Origin: Streptantibioticus silvisoli
GTDB taxonomy: Bacteria > Actinomycetota > Actinomycetes > Streptomycetales > Streptomycetaceae
Direction of reading: 5' to 3'
Length of the DNA: 64,000 nucleotides
Assembly (NCBI RefSeq): GCF_027947535.2
Contig: NZ_JAAGKO020000003.1
Location: forward strand, 124,001-188,000
In this document: positions 35,391 to 44,145 of the stretch, one piece after another
Layout: the number at the start of each line of letters is the position of its first letter
Numbering within the stretch: position 1 is the first letter of the stretch
Notes under the pieces: generated by a model
Databases searched by the model: none
What the model was told of the DNA's origin: nothing
Seen by the model: the letters and a program-made list of their open reading frames with translations, nothing else
Translations under genes and position numbers: made by a program

Positions 35391-36392
35391 ATGCGCAGCA
35401 TCTGGAAAGGGGCCATCACCTTCGGCCTGGTCTCCATTCCGGTTTCGCTGTTCAAGGCGACCCAGGAGCACCGGCTGCCGCTGCACCAGGTGCACGCCGA
35501 GGACGGCGGCCGGGTGCGGCAGAAGCGGGTGTGCGAGGTCTGCGGCGAGGAGGTCGCCTACGCCGACCTCGCCAAGGGGTACGAGGACGGCCAGGGCCGC
35601 CAGGCGGTGCTCACCGACGACGACCTCGCCGACCTGCCGCTGCCCAGCAAGAAGATCATCGACGTGCTGGCCTTCGTCGACGCCGACGACATCGACCCGG
35701 TGATGCTGTCGTCGACGTACTACCTCGACACCGGCTCGGCCACCGCCGACAAGCCCTACGCGCTGCTGCGCGACGCCATGGTGGAGGGCGGCAAGGCGGC
35801 CATCACCAAGATCACCCTGTCCACCCGCGAGTCCCTGGCGCTGCTGCGGGTGCACGAGGGCGTGCTGACGCTGCACACCATGTACTGGCCGGACGAGGTG
35901 CGTCCCGCCACCGACCTCGGCCCGGCTCAGAACGTGACGATCCGGCCGCAGGAACGCAAGATGGCCGCGAGCCTGATGGCGACGCTGTCGGAGGACTTCG
36001 ACCTCGACGCGCTCCACGACGAATACCAGAGCGCGCTGGAACGGCTGGTCAGCGCCCGGCTGGAGGGCAAGCCGGCCCCCGCCCCCGAGGCGGCCGGCGC
36101 CCCGGACAACGTCATCGACCTCACGTCCGCCCTCCAGGCCAGCCTGGACGCCAGCAGCGGCCGGGCCTCCGGCGGCGGGGCCGGCGACCAGGACGGGTCC
36201 GCCGCGGGCCCGGCGGGCGGCGGGCGGGCGGCGAAGAAGACCGCGGCCGGCAAGAAGACCGCCGCGAAGAAGACCGCCGCCAAGACGTCGTCCGGCGGCT
36301 CCGCCGGCAAGGGCGCGGCGGCGAAGAAGACCGCGGCGGCCGGCAAGAAGAAGGCGGCGGCGAAGAAGACCTCCGCGCGCAAGGCGTCGTGA
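35391..36392 (+). CDS. ku: Ku end-binding protein with Lys/Ala-rich tail
   Basis: Bacterial Ku of 333 residues. The core (about 1-245) starts with MRSIWKGAITFGLVSIPVSL and contains the CEVCGEEV zinc-ribbon-like pair and HTMYWPDEVR. It forms a homodimeric ring on double-strand breaks and recruits ligase. After about residue 250 comes a linker and then a tail of AAKKTAA/KKTAAKK units to the end, resembling histone H1-like C termini; such tails in Ku bind DNA without free ends. GGAGGGAC precedes the ATG. It converges on a ligase gene transcribed from the right. Confidence 0.95.
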   Translation: MRSIWKGAITFGLVSIPVSLFKATQEHRLPLHQVHAEDGGRVRQKRVCEVCGEEVAYADLAKGYEDGQGRQAVLTDDDLADLPLPSKKIIDVLAFVDADDIDPVMLSSTYYLDTGSATADKPYALLRDAMVEGGKAAITKITLSTRESLALLRVHEGVLTLHTMYWPDEVRPATDLGPAQNVTIRPQERKMAASLMATLSEDFDLDALHDEYQSALERLVSARLEGKPAPAPEAAGAPDNVIDLTSALQASLDASSGRASGGGAGDQDGSAAGPAGGGRAAKKTAAGKKTAAKKTAAKTSSGGSAGKGAAAKKTAAAGKKKAAAKKTSARKAS

Positions 36393-36495
36393 CGCGTTCG
36401 CCCCGCCGCCCGGCCCCACCGGGGTGCGCGCGGGCGTACGCGGCGGGCCGGCCGGCCCTGGCCGGGGCCTTGTCCGGGCGTGCGCGCGGGGCCGG

Positions 36496-37515
36496 CTAGC
36501 CCTGCGGGCGTTCGCGGACGACCTGGCCGGCGGGTTTGTCGTCGCGCAGGCCCAGGAAGCGCGGGTGGCGCAGCTTCCCGTCGCGGGTCCACTCGGTGAA
36601 CGCGATCTGGGCCACCAGCCGCGGCTCCACCCAGTGGGCGGCCGACTCGCGCACCGGGTCGGCGAACGGGCTGGCCGGCCGGGCGAGCCCGCTCAGCAGG
36701 GCGGCGATCCGGCGCAGGGCGGCCTGGTCGAACCCGGTGCCGACCTTGCCGGCGTACCGCAGCGCGCCGCCGGGTTCGTCGTGGTGGCCCAGCAGCAGGG
36801 CGCCGAAACCGGTGCGCGCGCCGGACGGCGCGGTCCAGCCGCCGATGACGAGTTCCTGCCCGGCCGAGCACTTCAGCTTCAGCCAGTCCGCGGACCGGCC
36901 TTCCGCGTACCGGCCGTCGGCCCGTTTGGCGATCAGGCCCTCCCAGCCCCGCCGGCAGGCGTCCTGGAGCATCGCGGGGTCCCAGGCGTTGCGGTGCGGG
37001 GTGAGGCGCAGCGGCGCGGCGAGGACCAGTTCCCGGCGCAGCAGCGCCTTGCGGGTCCGCAGCGGCAGCCGGGTCAGGTCGTGGCCGTCGAGCCGCAGCA
37101 GGTCGAAGACGTAGTACGTGACGGTCACGCCGCTGGCCGCCGCCGCCCGCGCGTCGGTCAGGCCCATCCGGCGCTGGAGCAGGCTGAAACTGGTGCGCCC
37201 GCGGTCCAGCGCGACGACCTCGCCGTCCAGCACGAGGTCGTCGTGGCGCTGGGGGGCCAGCGCGGCGGCGATCTCCGGGTAGGTGGCGGACAGCGGCTGC
37301 CCGGTCCGCGAGACCAGCTCGGCGCCGGTGCCGGAACGGGCGGCCAGCACCCGGACCCCGTCCAGTTTCCGTTCGAACAGCCACCGGTCGTCGAAGTCGC
37401 TCCGGTCGCTGCGCACCGCCAGCATCGGCCGCGTCAGCCGCAGCGGCCGGCCGGGCGACAGCCGGGAGCGCTGCTCGGCGGGCAGGGCGTCCAGCGGGCC
37501 GCGGCCGGCGGTCAC
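36496..37515 (-). CDS. ATP-dependent DNA ligase, LigD ligase-domain type
   Basis: Ligase of 339 residues with adenylation and OB domains. The adenylated lysine is Lys50 in FERKLDGVR; LDGEVVALD, YYVFDLLRLDG, WEGLIAKRAD and WLKLKC are the remaining nucleotidyl-transferase motifs, and the C-terminal YAGKVGTGF is typical of NHEJ ligases. Beside Ku it is the likely main end-joining ligase. The start is GTG at 37515, overlapping the stop of the upstream cyclic-nucleotide-binding gene as GTGA, which indicates translational coupling. Extension of the frame further upstream would overlap that gene and is rejected. It is distinct from the ligase at 19314. Confidence 0.9.
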   Translation of the reverse strand: MTAGRGPLDALPAEQRSRLSPGRPLRLTRPMLAVRSDRSDFDDRWLFERKLDGVRVLAARSGTGAELVSRTGQPLSATYPEIAAALAPQRHDDLVLDGEVVALDRGRTSFSLLQRRMGLTDARAAAASGVTVTYYVFDLLRLDGHDLTRLPLRTRKALLRRELVLAAPLRLTPHRNAWDPAMLQDACRRGWEGLIAKRADGRYAEGRSADWLKLKCSAGQELVIGGWTAPSGARTGFGALLLGHHDEPGGALRYAGKVGTGFDQAALRRIAALLSGLARPASPFADPVRESAAHWVEPRLVAQIAFTEWTRDGKLRHPRFLGLRDDKPAGQVVRERPQG

Positions 37516-37940
37516 GAGTCGATGAGCCGGGACCGGGCGGCGTGCAGCCGCTGGGCCAGCACCTCGGCGACCGCCCGGATCAGGGCGTATCCCAGCCGCG
37601 GATCGTGGTCGCACTCCTCGCGGATCTCGGCGCCGTCGAACTCGTAGGCGCGCACCGGGCTCAGTGCCTCCGCGCCGAAGTCCCACTCGTACGGCGGGAA
37701 CATCCACGACCAGCCCAGCAGGTCGCCCGGGCCCAGGGTCTCCACCGTCACACTGCGCGACTCCGACAGCCGCAGGTCCAGCGTGACCGCGCCGGACCGG
37801 ATGACCCAGAACCGGTCGGCGTTGCCGCGTTCCTCGAACACCCGCGCGTCCTGCGGGAAGGAGACCTCACGGGCCAGCGTCAGCATGCGTTCGCGGAACT
37901 CGGGTGGTATCGCCCGCAGCAAGCGGGTACCAGCTGTCAT
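37512..37940 (-). CDS. stand-alone cyclic-nucleotide-binding domain protein
   Basis: Protein of 142 residues consisting of one CRP/FNR-type beta-barrel cNMP-binding domain (about 15-125): FPQDARVFEERGNADRFWVI-like opening strands, LGPGDLLGWSWMFPPYEWDFGA where the phosphate-binding cassette lies, and the closing helix (VLAQRLHAARSRL). No helix-turn-helix follows, so it is not by itself a transcription factor. The cassette lacks the R-x-S pattern of good cAMP binders. GAGGAGGTC is just upstream of the ATG. It is the first gene of an operon with the NHEJ ligase, suggesting a regulatory or structural partner for that ligase. Confidence 0.82.
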   Translation of the reverse strand: MTAGTRLLRAIPPEFRERMLTLAREVSFPQDARVFEERGNADRFWVIRSGAVTLDLRLSESRSVTVETLGPGDLLGWSWMFPPYEWDFGAEALSPVRAYEFDGAEIREECDHDPRLGYALIRAVAEVLAQRLHAARSRLIDS

Positions 37941-38070
37941 GGCCGACCTCCTCGCCGTGGGCAACCGACCGGGCGTACCCCCATTGGACCCACGATCGCC
38001 TCCGGCGGCATCCGGAGGGCGCGAAACCCTTCCCGTGCCCGGGCCGGCGCCGGTCCGCCGGGCCGGGTCC

Positions 38071-38330
38071 GCGCCGGGGGCTGGCCGTTCTACGCCGGGG
38101 TCGCACGGGGTCGGGCGGGTCCGCACCGGGGCCACTCCGGGATCGGCCGGGTACGCACCGGGGTCGGCCGGGTACGCACCGGGGTCGGCCGGATCTGCGC
38201 CGGGGGCCGGCCGTTCTACGCCGGGGTCGCACGGGGTCGGGCGGGTCCGCACCGGGGCCACTCCGGGATCGGCCGGGTACGCACCGGGGTCGGCCGGATC
38301 TGCTCCGGATCCGCACGGGTCCGCGCCGGG
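38071..38330. repeat. tandem-repeat tract, about 126- and 21-base periods
   Basis: A block of about 100 bases starting GCGCCGGGGG at 38071 recurs at 38197 with one or two changes (CTGGCCGTTC versus CCGGCCGTTC), a spacing of 126 bases. Inside, the 21-base word GTACGCACCGGGGTCGGCCG is tandem in copy one (38151 and 38172) and single in copy two. The tract lies in a 470-base gap between the cNMP-binding gene and an acetyltransferase. Open frames cross it on both strands but none has a start signal. Confidence 0.8.
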
Positions 38331-38413
38331 TCCGCCGCCGGTTCGGCCTGGCCAGCCGCCGGGGTCGCACCGGGTCCACGCCGGGTCCGCGCCTGGCCCG
38401 CCGCCGACCAGCG

Positions 38414-39064
38414 TCAGGTACCGCGGGCGTCCGGAGCGGCGGCCTCCAGGTCGGCTACGGTGCCGGACATGATCGTCCGCACGTGTGCGGTGATGTGCTC
38501 GGCGGGCCAGTCCCACCAGGCCACCGCGAGCAGCCGGGCCACGTCCTCGTCGCTGAAGCGCGAACGCACCCGGCGGGCCGGGTTGCCGGCGACGATCGCG
38601 TAGTCGGGCACGTCCGCGGCGACCACGGCACCGGCGCCGATGATCGCGCCGTGCCCGATCCGCACCCCGGGCATGACCGTCGCGCCGTGGCCGAACCAGA
38701 CGTCGCTGCCCACGACGGTGTCGCCGCGGTTCGGCAGGCCGGTGAGCAGGTCGAGGTGCTCCGCCCACGAGCCGCCCATGGTCGGGAAGGGGAAGGTCGA
38801 CGGGCCGTCCATGCGGTGGTTGGCGCCGTTCATGAGGAAGCGCACGCCGGTGCCCAGCGCGCAGAACCGGCCGATGACCAGCCTCTCCGGGCCGTAGTGG
38901 TGGAGAACGTTGCGGGTCTCGAACGCGGTCGGGTCGTCCGGGTCGTCGTAGTAGGAGTACTCCCCCACCTCGATCAGCGGGGAGGTCACCAGCGGCTTGA
39001 GGAGCACCACACGCGGCTGGCCGGGCATCGGGTGAAGCACCGTCAGGTCGGCGGGCACGGGCAT
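38414..39064 (-). CDS. CatB/Vat-type hexapeptide O-acetyltransferase
   Basis: Left-handed beta-helix acetyltransferase of 216 residues, from the xenobiotic acetyltransferase group (streptogramin Vat, chloramphenicol CatB, and sugar acetyltransferases). [12 protein letters not shown] (77-88) holds the catalytic His83 and the inserted loop typical of the group; [10 protein letters not shown] and the hexapeptide run [22 protein letters not shown] follow. It transfers acetyl from acetyl-CoA to a hydroxyl group, and resistance is possible but not shown. The ATG at 39064 has GAGGAAG ten bases upstream. It stands alone after a tandem-repeat tract. Confidence 0.87.
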   Translation of the reverse strand: MPVPADLTVLHPMPGQPRVVLLKPLVTSPLIEVGEYSYYDDPDDPTAFETRNVLHHYGPERLVIGRFCALGTGVRFLMNGANHRMDGPSTFPFPTMGGSWAEHLDLLTGLPNRGDTVVGSDVWFGHGATVMPGVRIGHGAIIGAGAVVAADVPDYAIVAGNPARRVRSRFSDEDVARLLAVAWWDWPAEHITAHVRTIMSGTVADLEAAAPDARGT

Positions 39065-39248
39065 GGCGGGCGCTTCCTCACGGGCCGGGAGTGGGTCTTG
39101 AGCCCATGATCGCGGTACCGCGCCGGCGAGGACACCGATTTCCCTCCCGCCGGCTTTGTCCCCCGGCAGGACGTGACCGGTGCCGGTGGGTCGGCGTTGA
39201 CCGGGTGGGTCCGGTGAACGGCACCGGCGCGGTGGAAGGACGGCGGTC

Positions 39249-39482
39249 ATGGGACGTAGGCGGATGCGGACGGCGGTGGCGGTGGCGGTGCTGGCGGCGG
39301 GGTGCCTCGCGGCGGGGGGCGGTACGGCGGTGGCCGCCGCGGGCGGGGACGCCACCGGGTGCGCGCTGCCGCTGTCCGACCTGAGCCTGCTGGGGGTGAA
39401 GGCGGCCCCGGACTCCCTCGGCGGCGCCTGCGACGCGCTGAAGACCGACGGCGGCCACGACCCAGGGCTCGGCGGACACTGA
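39249..39482 (+). CDS. small secreted protein of unknown function
   Basis: A 77-residue protein: basic start (MGRRRMR), hydrophobic run to about residue 30 with an AVA-A signal cleavage site, and a mature part of about 45 residues with two Cys (in ATGCALPL and GGACDAL) that could form one disulfide. The segment [20 protein letters not shown] resembles no family I can name. GGAAGGA lies about 10 bases before the ATG. VLAAGC at residues 14-19 is not a canonical lipobox because Ala rather than Leu precedes AGC at -3. It converges on the crotonase gene. Confidence 0.6.
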   Translation: MGRRRMRTAVAVAVLAAGCLAAGGGTAVAAAGGDATGCALPLSDLSLLGVKAAPDSLGGACDALKTDGGHDPGLGGH

Positions 39483-39534
39483 CGGCGCCTGCCCGCGGCG
39501 GACGGAGTGCCGGGGCCGGCCGCGGCGGCGGACG

Positions 39535-40359
39535 TTACCGCCCGTCGTCCCCGGCGGACTGCGTCTGCGGGTGCTCCCCTTCGTCCCGGTGCTCCCCCGC
39601 CGGAGCGAATCGGCCGTGCCGGCCCTCGCCCGCGGTGAAGCGGGCGGCGCCTTCGGACGCGGTGGCCAGCACCCGTTGCCCGTGGGCGAGTTCGTCGGCC
39701 AGTGCGGTCTCCAGGGGCAGGCCGTGCTGGGCGTGCAGGGAGGCGAGGTCGGAGCGCAGGCAGGGCTGGGGGAAGGCGGCGAGCTCGGCGGCGAGGGCCT
39801 CGGCGGCGGCGCGGGCGGTGCCGGGCGCCACGACGCGGTCGGCGAGTCCGATGGCGTGGGCCTCGGCGGCGCCGACCGGGCGGCCGGTGAGGATGAGGTC
39901 GGCCGCACGTCCCTCGCCGATCAGCCGGGGCAGCCGCACCGTGCCGCCGTCGATCAGCGGCACGCCCCAGCGGCGGCAGAAGACGCCGAACACCGCGTCC
40001 TCCTCGACGACGCGCAGGTCGCACCACAGGGCCAGTTCGAGGCCGCCGGCCACCGCGTGCCCGCTGACCGCGGCGATCACCGGCTTCGTCAGCCGCATCC
40101 GCGTGGGGCCCATCGGCCCGTCGCCGCCGGGCGCGACGCGGTTGCCGCGTTCGGTGCCGATGGCCTTGAGGTCGGCACCGGCGCAGAAGGTGCCGCCGGC
40201 GCCCCACAGCACCGCGGCGGCGGCGTCCGGGTCGGCGTCGAAGGCGCGGAAGGCGTCGGCGAGGGCGGCGGCCGTCGGCCCGTCGACGGCGTTGCGGCAC
40301 TGCGGGCGGGAGAGCACGACGGTGGTGACCGGACCGCGGCGCTCGACGTGGACGCTCAT
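39535..40359 (-). CDS. enoyl-CoA hydratase/isomerase (crotonase) family protein
   Basis: Crotonase-fold protein of 274 residues with CoA-binding and oxyanion-hole elements: [13 protein letters not shown] (about 56-68) and [21 protein letters not shown] (about 96-116). In the region where hydratases have their two catalytic glutamates this protein reads [17 protein letters not shown], with neither in the usual place, so hydration of enoyl-CoA is not assured; hydrolase or isomerase chemistry is possible. The C-terminal tail (last 30 residues) is hydrophilic and unusual. Single gene, divergent from the ricin/beta-helix gene. Confidence 0.85.
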   Translation of the reverse strand: MSVHVERRGPVTTVVLSRPQCRNAVDGPTAAALADAFRAFDADPDAAAAVLWGAGGTFCAGADLKAIGTERGNRVAPGGDGPMGPTRMRLTKPVIAAVSGHAVAGGLELALWCDLRVVEEDAVFGVFCRRWGVPLIDGGTVRLPRLIGEGRAADLILTGRPVGAAEAHAIGLADRVVAPGTARAAAEALAAELAAFPQPCLRSDLASLHAQHGLPLETALADELAHGQRVLATASEGAARFTAGEGRHGRFAPAGEHRDEGEHPQTQSAGDDGR

Positions 40360-40434
40360 GAACCGGAACCTAACAGGCGTCTCGCGGCCCTGCGGGGCGG
40401 GCGCCGGACCCGGTTCCGGAGTTGGTCCGGACTA

Positions 40435-40463
40435 TTGACGGCCCCTCATCACGCTTGTTAAAT
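40435..40463 (+). promoter_or_regulatory. vegetative-type promoter of the ricin/beta-helix gene
   Basis: TTGACG (40435-40440), exactly 17 bases, TTAAAT (40458-40463). The -10 region lies in a conspicuous AT-rich island. Confidence 0.6.
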
Positions 40464-40486
40464 CACGCCATAAAATAAGGCGTGAT
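40462..40486. promoter_or_regulatory. inverted-repeat operator overlapping the start of transcription
   Basis: ATCACGCC (40462-40469), nine AT-only bases, GGCGTGAT (40479-40486). It begins inside the -10 box. A further ATCACGC half-site lies in the promoter spacer at 40448-40454. The layout is that of a repressor site blocking RNA polymerase. Confidence 0.6.
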
Positions 40487-40540
40487 GAAATGCCACGCCA
40501 CTCAGGAGCCCCGCCGTAGCGGCGGGTTGAGGGAGGCGCT

Positions 40541-42778
40541 GTGGTTCCCGTTCTCTCCGGTCGTCGCGAAGCGCGCAGACCCGCGAAGACCACCGCGGCC
40601 GCCGCCGCGCTGTCGCTGGTCGGCGCGTTCTGCCTGGCGATGGCGACCGCGCCCGCCGCGCACGCGGCGAGCCTGCCGACCGGCTTCACCACGGTGGTCA
40701 ACGTCGGCAGCGGCAAGTGCGTGGACGCCCGCGCGGCCGGCACCGCGGACGGCACCGCGGTGCAGCAGTACGACTGCAACGGCAGCGGCGCGCAGCAGTG
40801 GGAGCTCCAGCCCACGTCCGGCGGCTACTACCAGGTCGACAACTTCAGCAACACCGCGGAGGCGTGGGACGTCACCGACGTCTCCACCGCCGACGGCGCG
40901 CTGATCCAGACGTGGACCTACGGCGGCGGGCAGAACCAGCAGTGGCTGCCGGTCGCGGAGTCCGGCGGCTCGTACCACTTCGTCAACCGCGACAGCGGCA
41001 AGTGCCTGGACGTGCCGAGCGCCTCGACCGCGGACAGCGTGCAGTTGCAGCAGTACGACTGCAACGGCACCGCCTCGCAGTCGTTCACCCTCGGCGCCGG
41101 CTCCAACCCCCCGCCGCCGCCCGGCACCCCGGACTTCGGGCCGAACGTGACGGTCTTCGACCCGTCGGAGTCCGCCTCGACCATCCAGAGCCGGATCAAC
41201 TCGGTCTACTCCCAGCAGGAGACCAACCAGTTCGGCCAGCAGCGCTACGCGATGCTGTTCAAGCCGGGCACCTACAACGTGGACGTGCCGGTCGGCTACT
41301 ACACCGAGGTCGCCGGGCTCGGGCTGTCACCGGACGACGTGACCATCAACGGCGGCGTGCACGTGGACGCCAAGTGGGACGACGGCAACGCCACCCAGAA
41401 CTTCTGGCGCGACGCGGAGAACATGTCGGTCAACCCCACCTCCGGCACCGACATGTGGGCGGTCTCGCAGGCCGACCCGTACCGCCGGATGGACCTGCAC
41501 GGCAACCTCCAGTTGTGGGACAACACCGAGAACTCCAGCACCGAGTGGGCCTCGGGCGGCTTCATCGGCGACTCGCGGATCTCCGGCCAGATCAACTCCG
41601 GCAGCCAGCAGCAGTTCCTGACCCGCAACACCACCATGCAGGGCGGCTGGACCGGCTCCAACTGGAACATGGTCTTCGTCGGCGACACCAACGCGCCGTC
41701 CAACAACTTCCCCAGCCCGCCCGACACCTCGGTCGCCCAGACCCCGACGTCGCGCGAGAAGCCGTTCCTGTACGTGGACGGCTCCGGGAACTACCAGGTC
41801 TTCGTACCGGCGCCGCGCACCAACTCGCAGGGGGCCAGCTGGACCGGCGGCAGTGCGGCGGGCACCTCGCTGCCCATCTCCGACTTCTTCATCGCCCAGC
41901 CGTCCAACACCGCCGCCGACCTCAACGCGGCGCTGGCGGCCGGCAAGAACCTGCTGTTCACCCCGGGCGTCTACCACCTGACCCAGACGCTGAACGTCAC
42001 CCGCCCCGACACCGTCGTGCTGGGCCTGGGCCTGGCCACGCTGGAGGCGGACAACGGCGTCACCGCCATCTCCACCGCCGACGTCGACGGCATCGACCTG
42101 GCCGGCCTGCTCATCGACGCCGGCACCACCAACTCCGCCACCCTGGTGCAGATCGGCCCGGCCGGCTCCTCCGCCGGCCACGCCTCCGACCCCACGACGC
42201 TGTCGGACTTCTTCGTGCGGATCGGCGGCGCCGCGGTCGGCAAGGCCACCCAGTCGGTGGTGGTCAACAGCGCCAACGTCATCGGCGACGACCTGTGGCT
42301 GTGGCGGGCCGACCACGGCACCGGTGTCGGCTGGACGAGCAACACCGCGGCCAACGGCCTGGTGGTCAACGGTGCCAACGTCACGATGTACGGCCTGGCC
42401 GTCGAGCACTACCAGCAGTACCAGACGACCTGGAACGGCAACGGCGGGCGGACGTACTTCTACCAGTCCGAGATGCCCTACGACCCGCCGAGCCAGTCCG
42501 CCTGGCGCAGCGGTTCCAACGGCTACGCCTCGTACAAGGTGGGCGCCTCGGTCACCAGCCACGAGGCGTGGGGGCTCGGCGTCTACTGCTTCTTCAACGT
42601 CGACCCGTCGATGGTGGCGGACCGCGCCATCGAGGTGCCGGCCGTCTCGGGGGTGAAGTTCCACGACATGATGACCTTCTCCCTCGGCGGTGACGGCAGC
42701 ATCACCCACATCATCAACAGCAGCGGCGGCGCGGCCACCGGCTCGTCCGGCGCGCAGAACCTGACCAGCGGTCCCTGA
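40541..42778 (+). CDS. secreted ricin-lectin plus right-handed beta-helix protein
   Basis: Exported protein of 745 residues. Signal peptide about 1-42; a ricin B-type lectin domain about 50-190 with QxW-type repeats (GAQQWELQ, NQQWLPV) and C-N-G motifs; a PPPPPGTP linker (about 192-200); then a long right-handed beta-helix (about 205-740) with FKPGTYNV, ATQNFWRDAENMSV and EKPFLYVDGSGNYQVFVP. Relatives are often labelled adenylyl cyclase or coagulation-factor-like in databases; nothing here supports a cyclase. A polysaccharide-active role is the better inference. The start is GTG at 40541 after GGGAGG. It is controlled by its own promoter-operator and ends in a perfect terminator. Confidence 0.82.
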   Translation: MVPVLSGRREARRPAKTTAAAAALSLVGAFCLAMATAPAAHAASLPTGFTTVVNVGSGKCVDARAAGTADGTAVQQYDCNGSGAQQWELQPTSGGYYQVDNFSNTAEAWDVTDVSTADGALIQTWTYGGGQNQQWLPVAESGGSYHFVNRDSGKCLDVPSASTADSVQLQQYDCNGTASQSFTLGAGSNPPPPPGTPDFGPNVTVFDPSESASTIQSRINSVYSQQETNQFGQQRYAMLFKPGTYNVDVPVGYYTEVAGLGLSPDDVTINGGVHVDAKWDDGNATQNFWRDAENMSVNPTSGTDMWAVSQADPYRRMDLHGNLQLWDNTENSSTEWASGGFIGDSRISGQINSGSQQQFLTRNTTMQGGWTGSNWNMVFVGDTNAPSNNFPSPPDTSVAQTPTSREKPFLYVDGSGNYQVFVPAPRTNSQGASWTGGSAAGTSLPISDFFIAQPSNTAADLNAALAAGKNLLFTPGVYHLTQTLNVTRPDTVVLGLGLATLEADNGVTAISTADVDGIDLAGLLIDAGTTNSATLVQIGPAGSSAGHASDPTTLSDFFVRIGGAAVGKATQSVVVNSANVIGDDLWLWRADHGTGVGWTSNTAANGLVVNGANVTMYGLAVEHYQQYQTTWNGNGGRTYFYQSEMPYDPPSQSAWRSGSNGYASYKVGASVTSHEAWGLGVYCFFNVDPSMVADRAIEVPAVSGVKFHDMMTFSLGGDGSITHIINSSGGAATGSSGAQNLTSGP

Positions 42779-42805
42779 CCGGTCCGCCCGACCGTCCGGC
42801 ACGAC

Positions 42806-42842
42806 GATCCCGGCCACCGCGAAGGTGGCCGGGATCTTTTTT
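42806..42842 (+). terminator. intrinsic terminator with T run
   Basis: GATCCCGGCCACC and GGTGGCCGGGATC form a perfect 13-base stem with loop GCGAA, followed by six T. It is the only clear T-run terminator I found in the window. Confidence 0.95.
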
Positions 42843-42958
42843 GTTTGGCCCGGGAGGGTCCGGGCACACGCGATGTCAGGTGTGCGGCCCCCTCCCCCGC
42901 CACCATCGCGCGGGCCCAGCCGTTCCCCCCACTATCGACTGGGCCCGCACAAACGTCT

Positions 42959-43249
42959 TCAGGCCGCCGCTGAGGCCGCGGCAGCCGCGGAGGCCAGGCC
43001 CGCCGGGGCCGCGGCGAGCGCCTGCTGGATGGCGGCGACCAGGGCCTCGGCGGCCTCCTGGGTCATCTCCAGCGCCACCCGCGCGGCCGGGCCGCGGTCG
43101 GGGTTGATGAAGTCGATGTTGACGGTGTGCTCCTGCGGGTGGTGCACCGGGTGGTCGACATAGACGGTGGCCTGCGTCAGGTGCGTCCAGCCCTGCGGGG
43201 TCTTGCCGCTGGCGTCGATCTCGATCTTCTCGGTGAGGTACGTGCACAT
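42959..43249 (-). CDS. DUF6295-type small protein
   Basis: Protein of 96 residues beginning MCTYLTEKIEIDASGKTP and containing GWTHLTQATVYVDHPVHHPQEHT and NIDFINPDRGP (segments about 20-56), the pattern of a short Actinobacteria-specific family. No catalytic motif is known. The C terminus is almost pure Ala. GGAGATC precedes the ATG at 43249. It begins 21 bases after the dienelactone hydrolase stop and is surely co-transcribed with it, so a shared stress or detoxification role is possible. Confidence 0.78.
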   Translation of the reverse strand: MCTYLTEKIEIDASGKTPQGWTHLTQATVYVDHPVHHPQEHTVNIDFINPDRGPAARVALEMTQEAAEALVAAIQQALAAAPAGLASAAAAASAAA

Positions 43250-43270
43250 GTCGGATCTCCGGTAAGGGCG

Positions 43271-44011
43271 TCAGGCGGAGAGGTGGCGGCCGAAGAAACC
43301 GGCGATCTTCTCGTAACCGTCGGTGGCCGCCTCGGGGCGGTAGTTGGGGCGGCCGGTGTCGAAGAAGGCGTGGCCGGCCCCGTCGTAGGTGTGGAACTCG
43401 TGGTCCTTGCCCAGCCGTTCCAGCTCGGCGGCGAGCTTGGCGGTCTCCTGCGGGCCGGGGAAGTTGTCGTCGGCGCCGAACAGGCCCAGCAGCGGCGCGG
43501 ACAGCTGGGGGGCCAGGCCCAGCAGCGGCTTCATGTTGGTGCGCTCGGCCGGCGGGTCGTTGACCACGAACGCGCCGTAGCAGTCCACCGCGGCGTCCAG
43601 GTCCAGCGAGCAGGCGGCCAGGAAGCTCTGCCGGCCGCCGGAGCAGTGGCCGATGACACCGATCCTGCCGTTGGCGCCGTCCAGCGCCTTGAGGTGATCC
43701 ATGGCGCCCTTGACGTCCGCGACGACCTGGTCGTCGGCGACACCACCGGTGGCGCGGACCGCGGCGGCCGCGTCGTCCGGCGCGGCACCGGGCGCCTGAC
43801 GGTGGTACAGGTTGGGGCACAGCGCCGCGTAACCGTCGGCGGCGAACCGGCGGACGACCTCCTTGGTCCAGGCGTCGTAGCCGGGCATGTGGTGGATCAC
43901 CACGATGCCGCCGCGCGGGCCGCCGTCCACCGGGTGGGCCAGGTAGGCCTCGATCTCGGTGCCGTCGCCGCTGGTGATGGTGACCGTGCCGGCCGTCATC
44001 GTGTCGCTCAT
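43271..44011 (-). CDS. dienelactone hydrolase family protein
   Basis: Alpha/beta-hydrolase of 246 residues. The nucleophile elbow is GHCSGG with Cys (about residue 122) in the G-x-C-x-G position expected of dienelactone hydrolase; FGADDNFPG gives the Asp and GAGHAFFD the His. The HHMPGYDAWT segment is the usual oxyanion region. It is soluble and without a signal peptide. The ATG at 44011 has AGGGGAG upstream. Substrate unknown; it could open lactones or act on other esters. Operon with the DUF6295 gene. Confidence 0.85.
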   Translation of the reverse strand: MSDTMTAGTVTITSGDGTEIEAYLAHPVDGGPRGGIVVIHHMPGYDAWTKEVVRRFAADGYAALCPNLYHRQAPGAAPDDAAAAVRATGGVADDQVVADVKGAMDHLKALDGANGRIGVIGHCSGGRQSFLAACSLDLDAAVDCYGAFVVNDPPAERTNMKPLLGLAPQLSAPLLGLFGADDNFPGPQETAKLAAELERLGKDHEFHTYDGAGHAFFDTGRPNYRPEAATDGYEKIAGFFGRHLSA

Positions 44012-44145
44012 CCGCCGCTCCCCTTCGATCGCCGCATCGCACCGTGCGCGCGATACGTGTTGGCCCTACACGTACCACAGCGACCTGGCCGTTCGAGCAC
44101 CATGCCCGCCGCCGGCGACCGTGCCGGGGCGGTCGGCGACCGGGG

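Noticed and set aside
38071-38330. CRISPR array
   Set aside because: The repeats adjoin each other with no unique spacers, and no cas gene is present; they are minisatellite-like.
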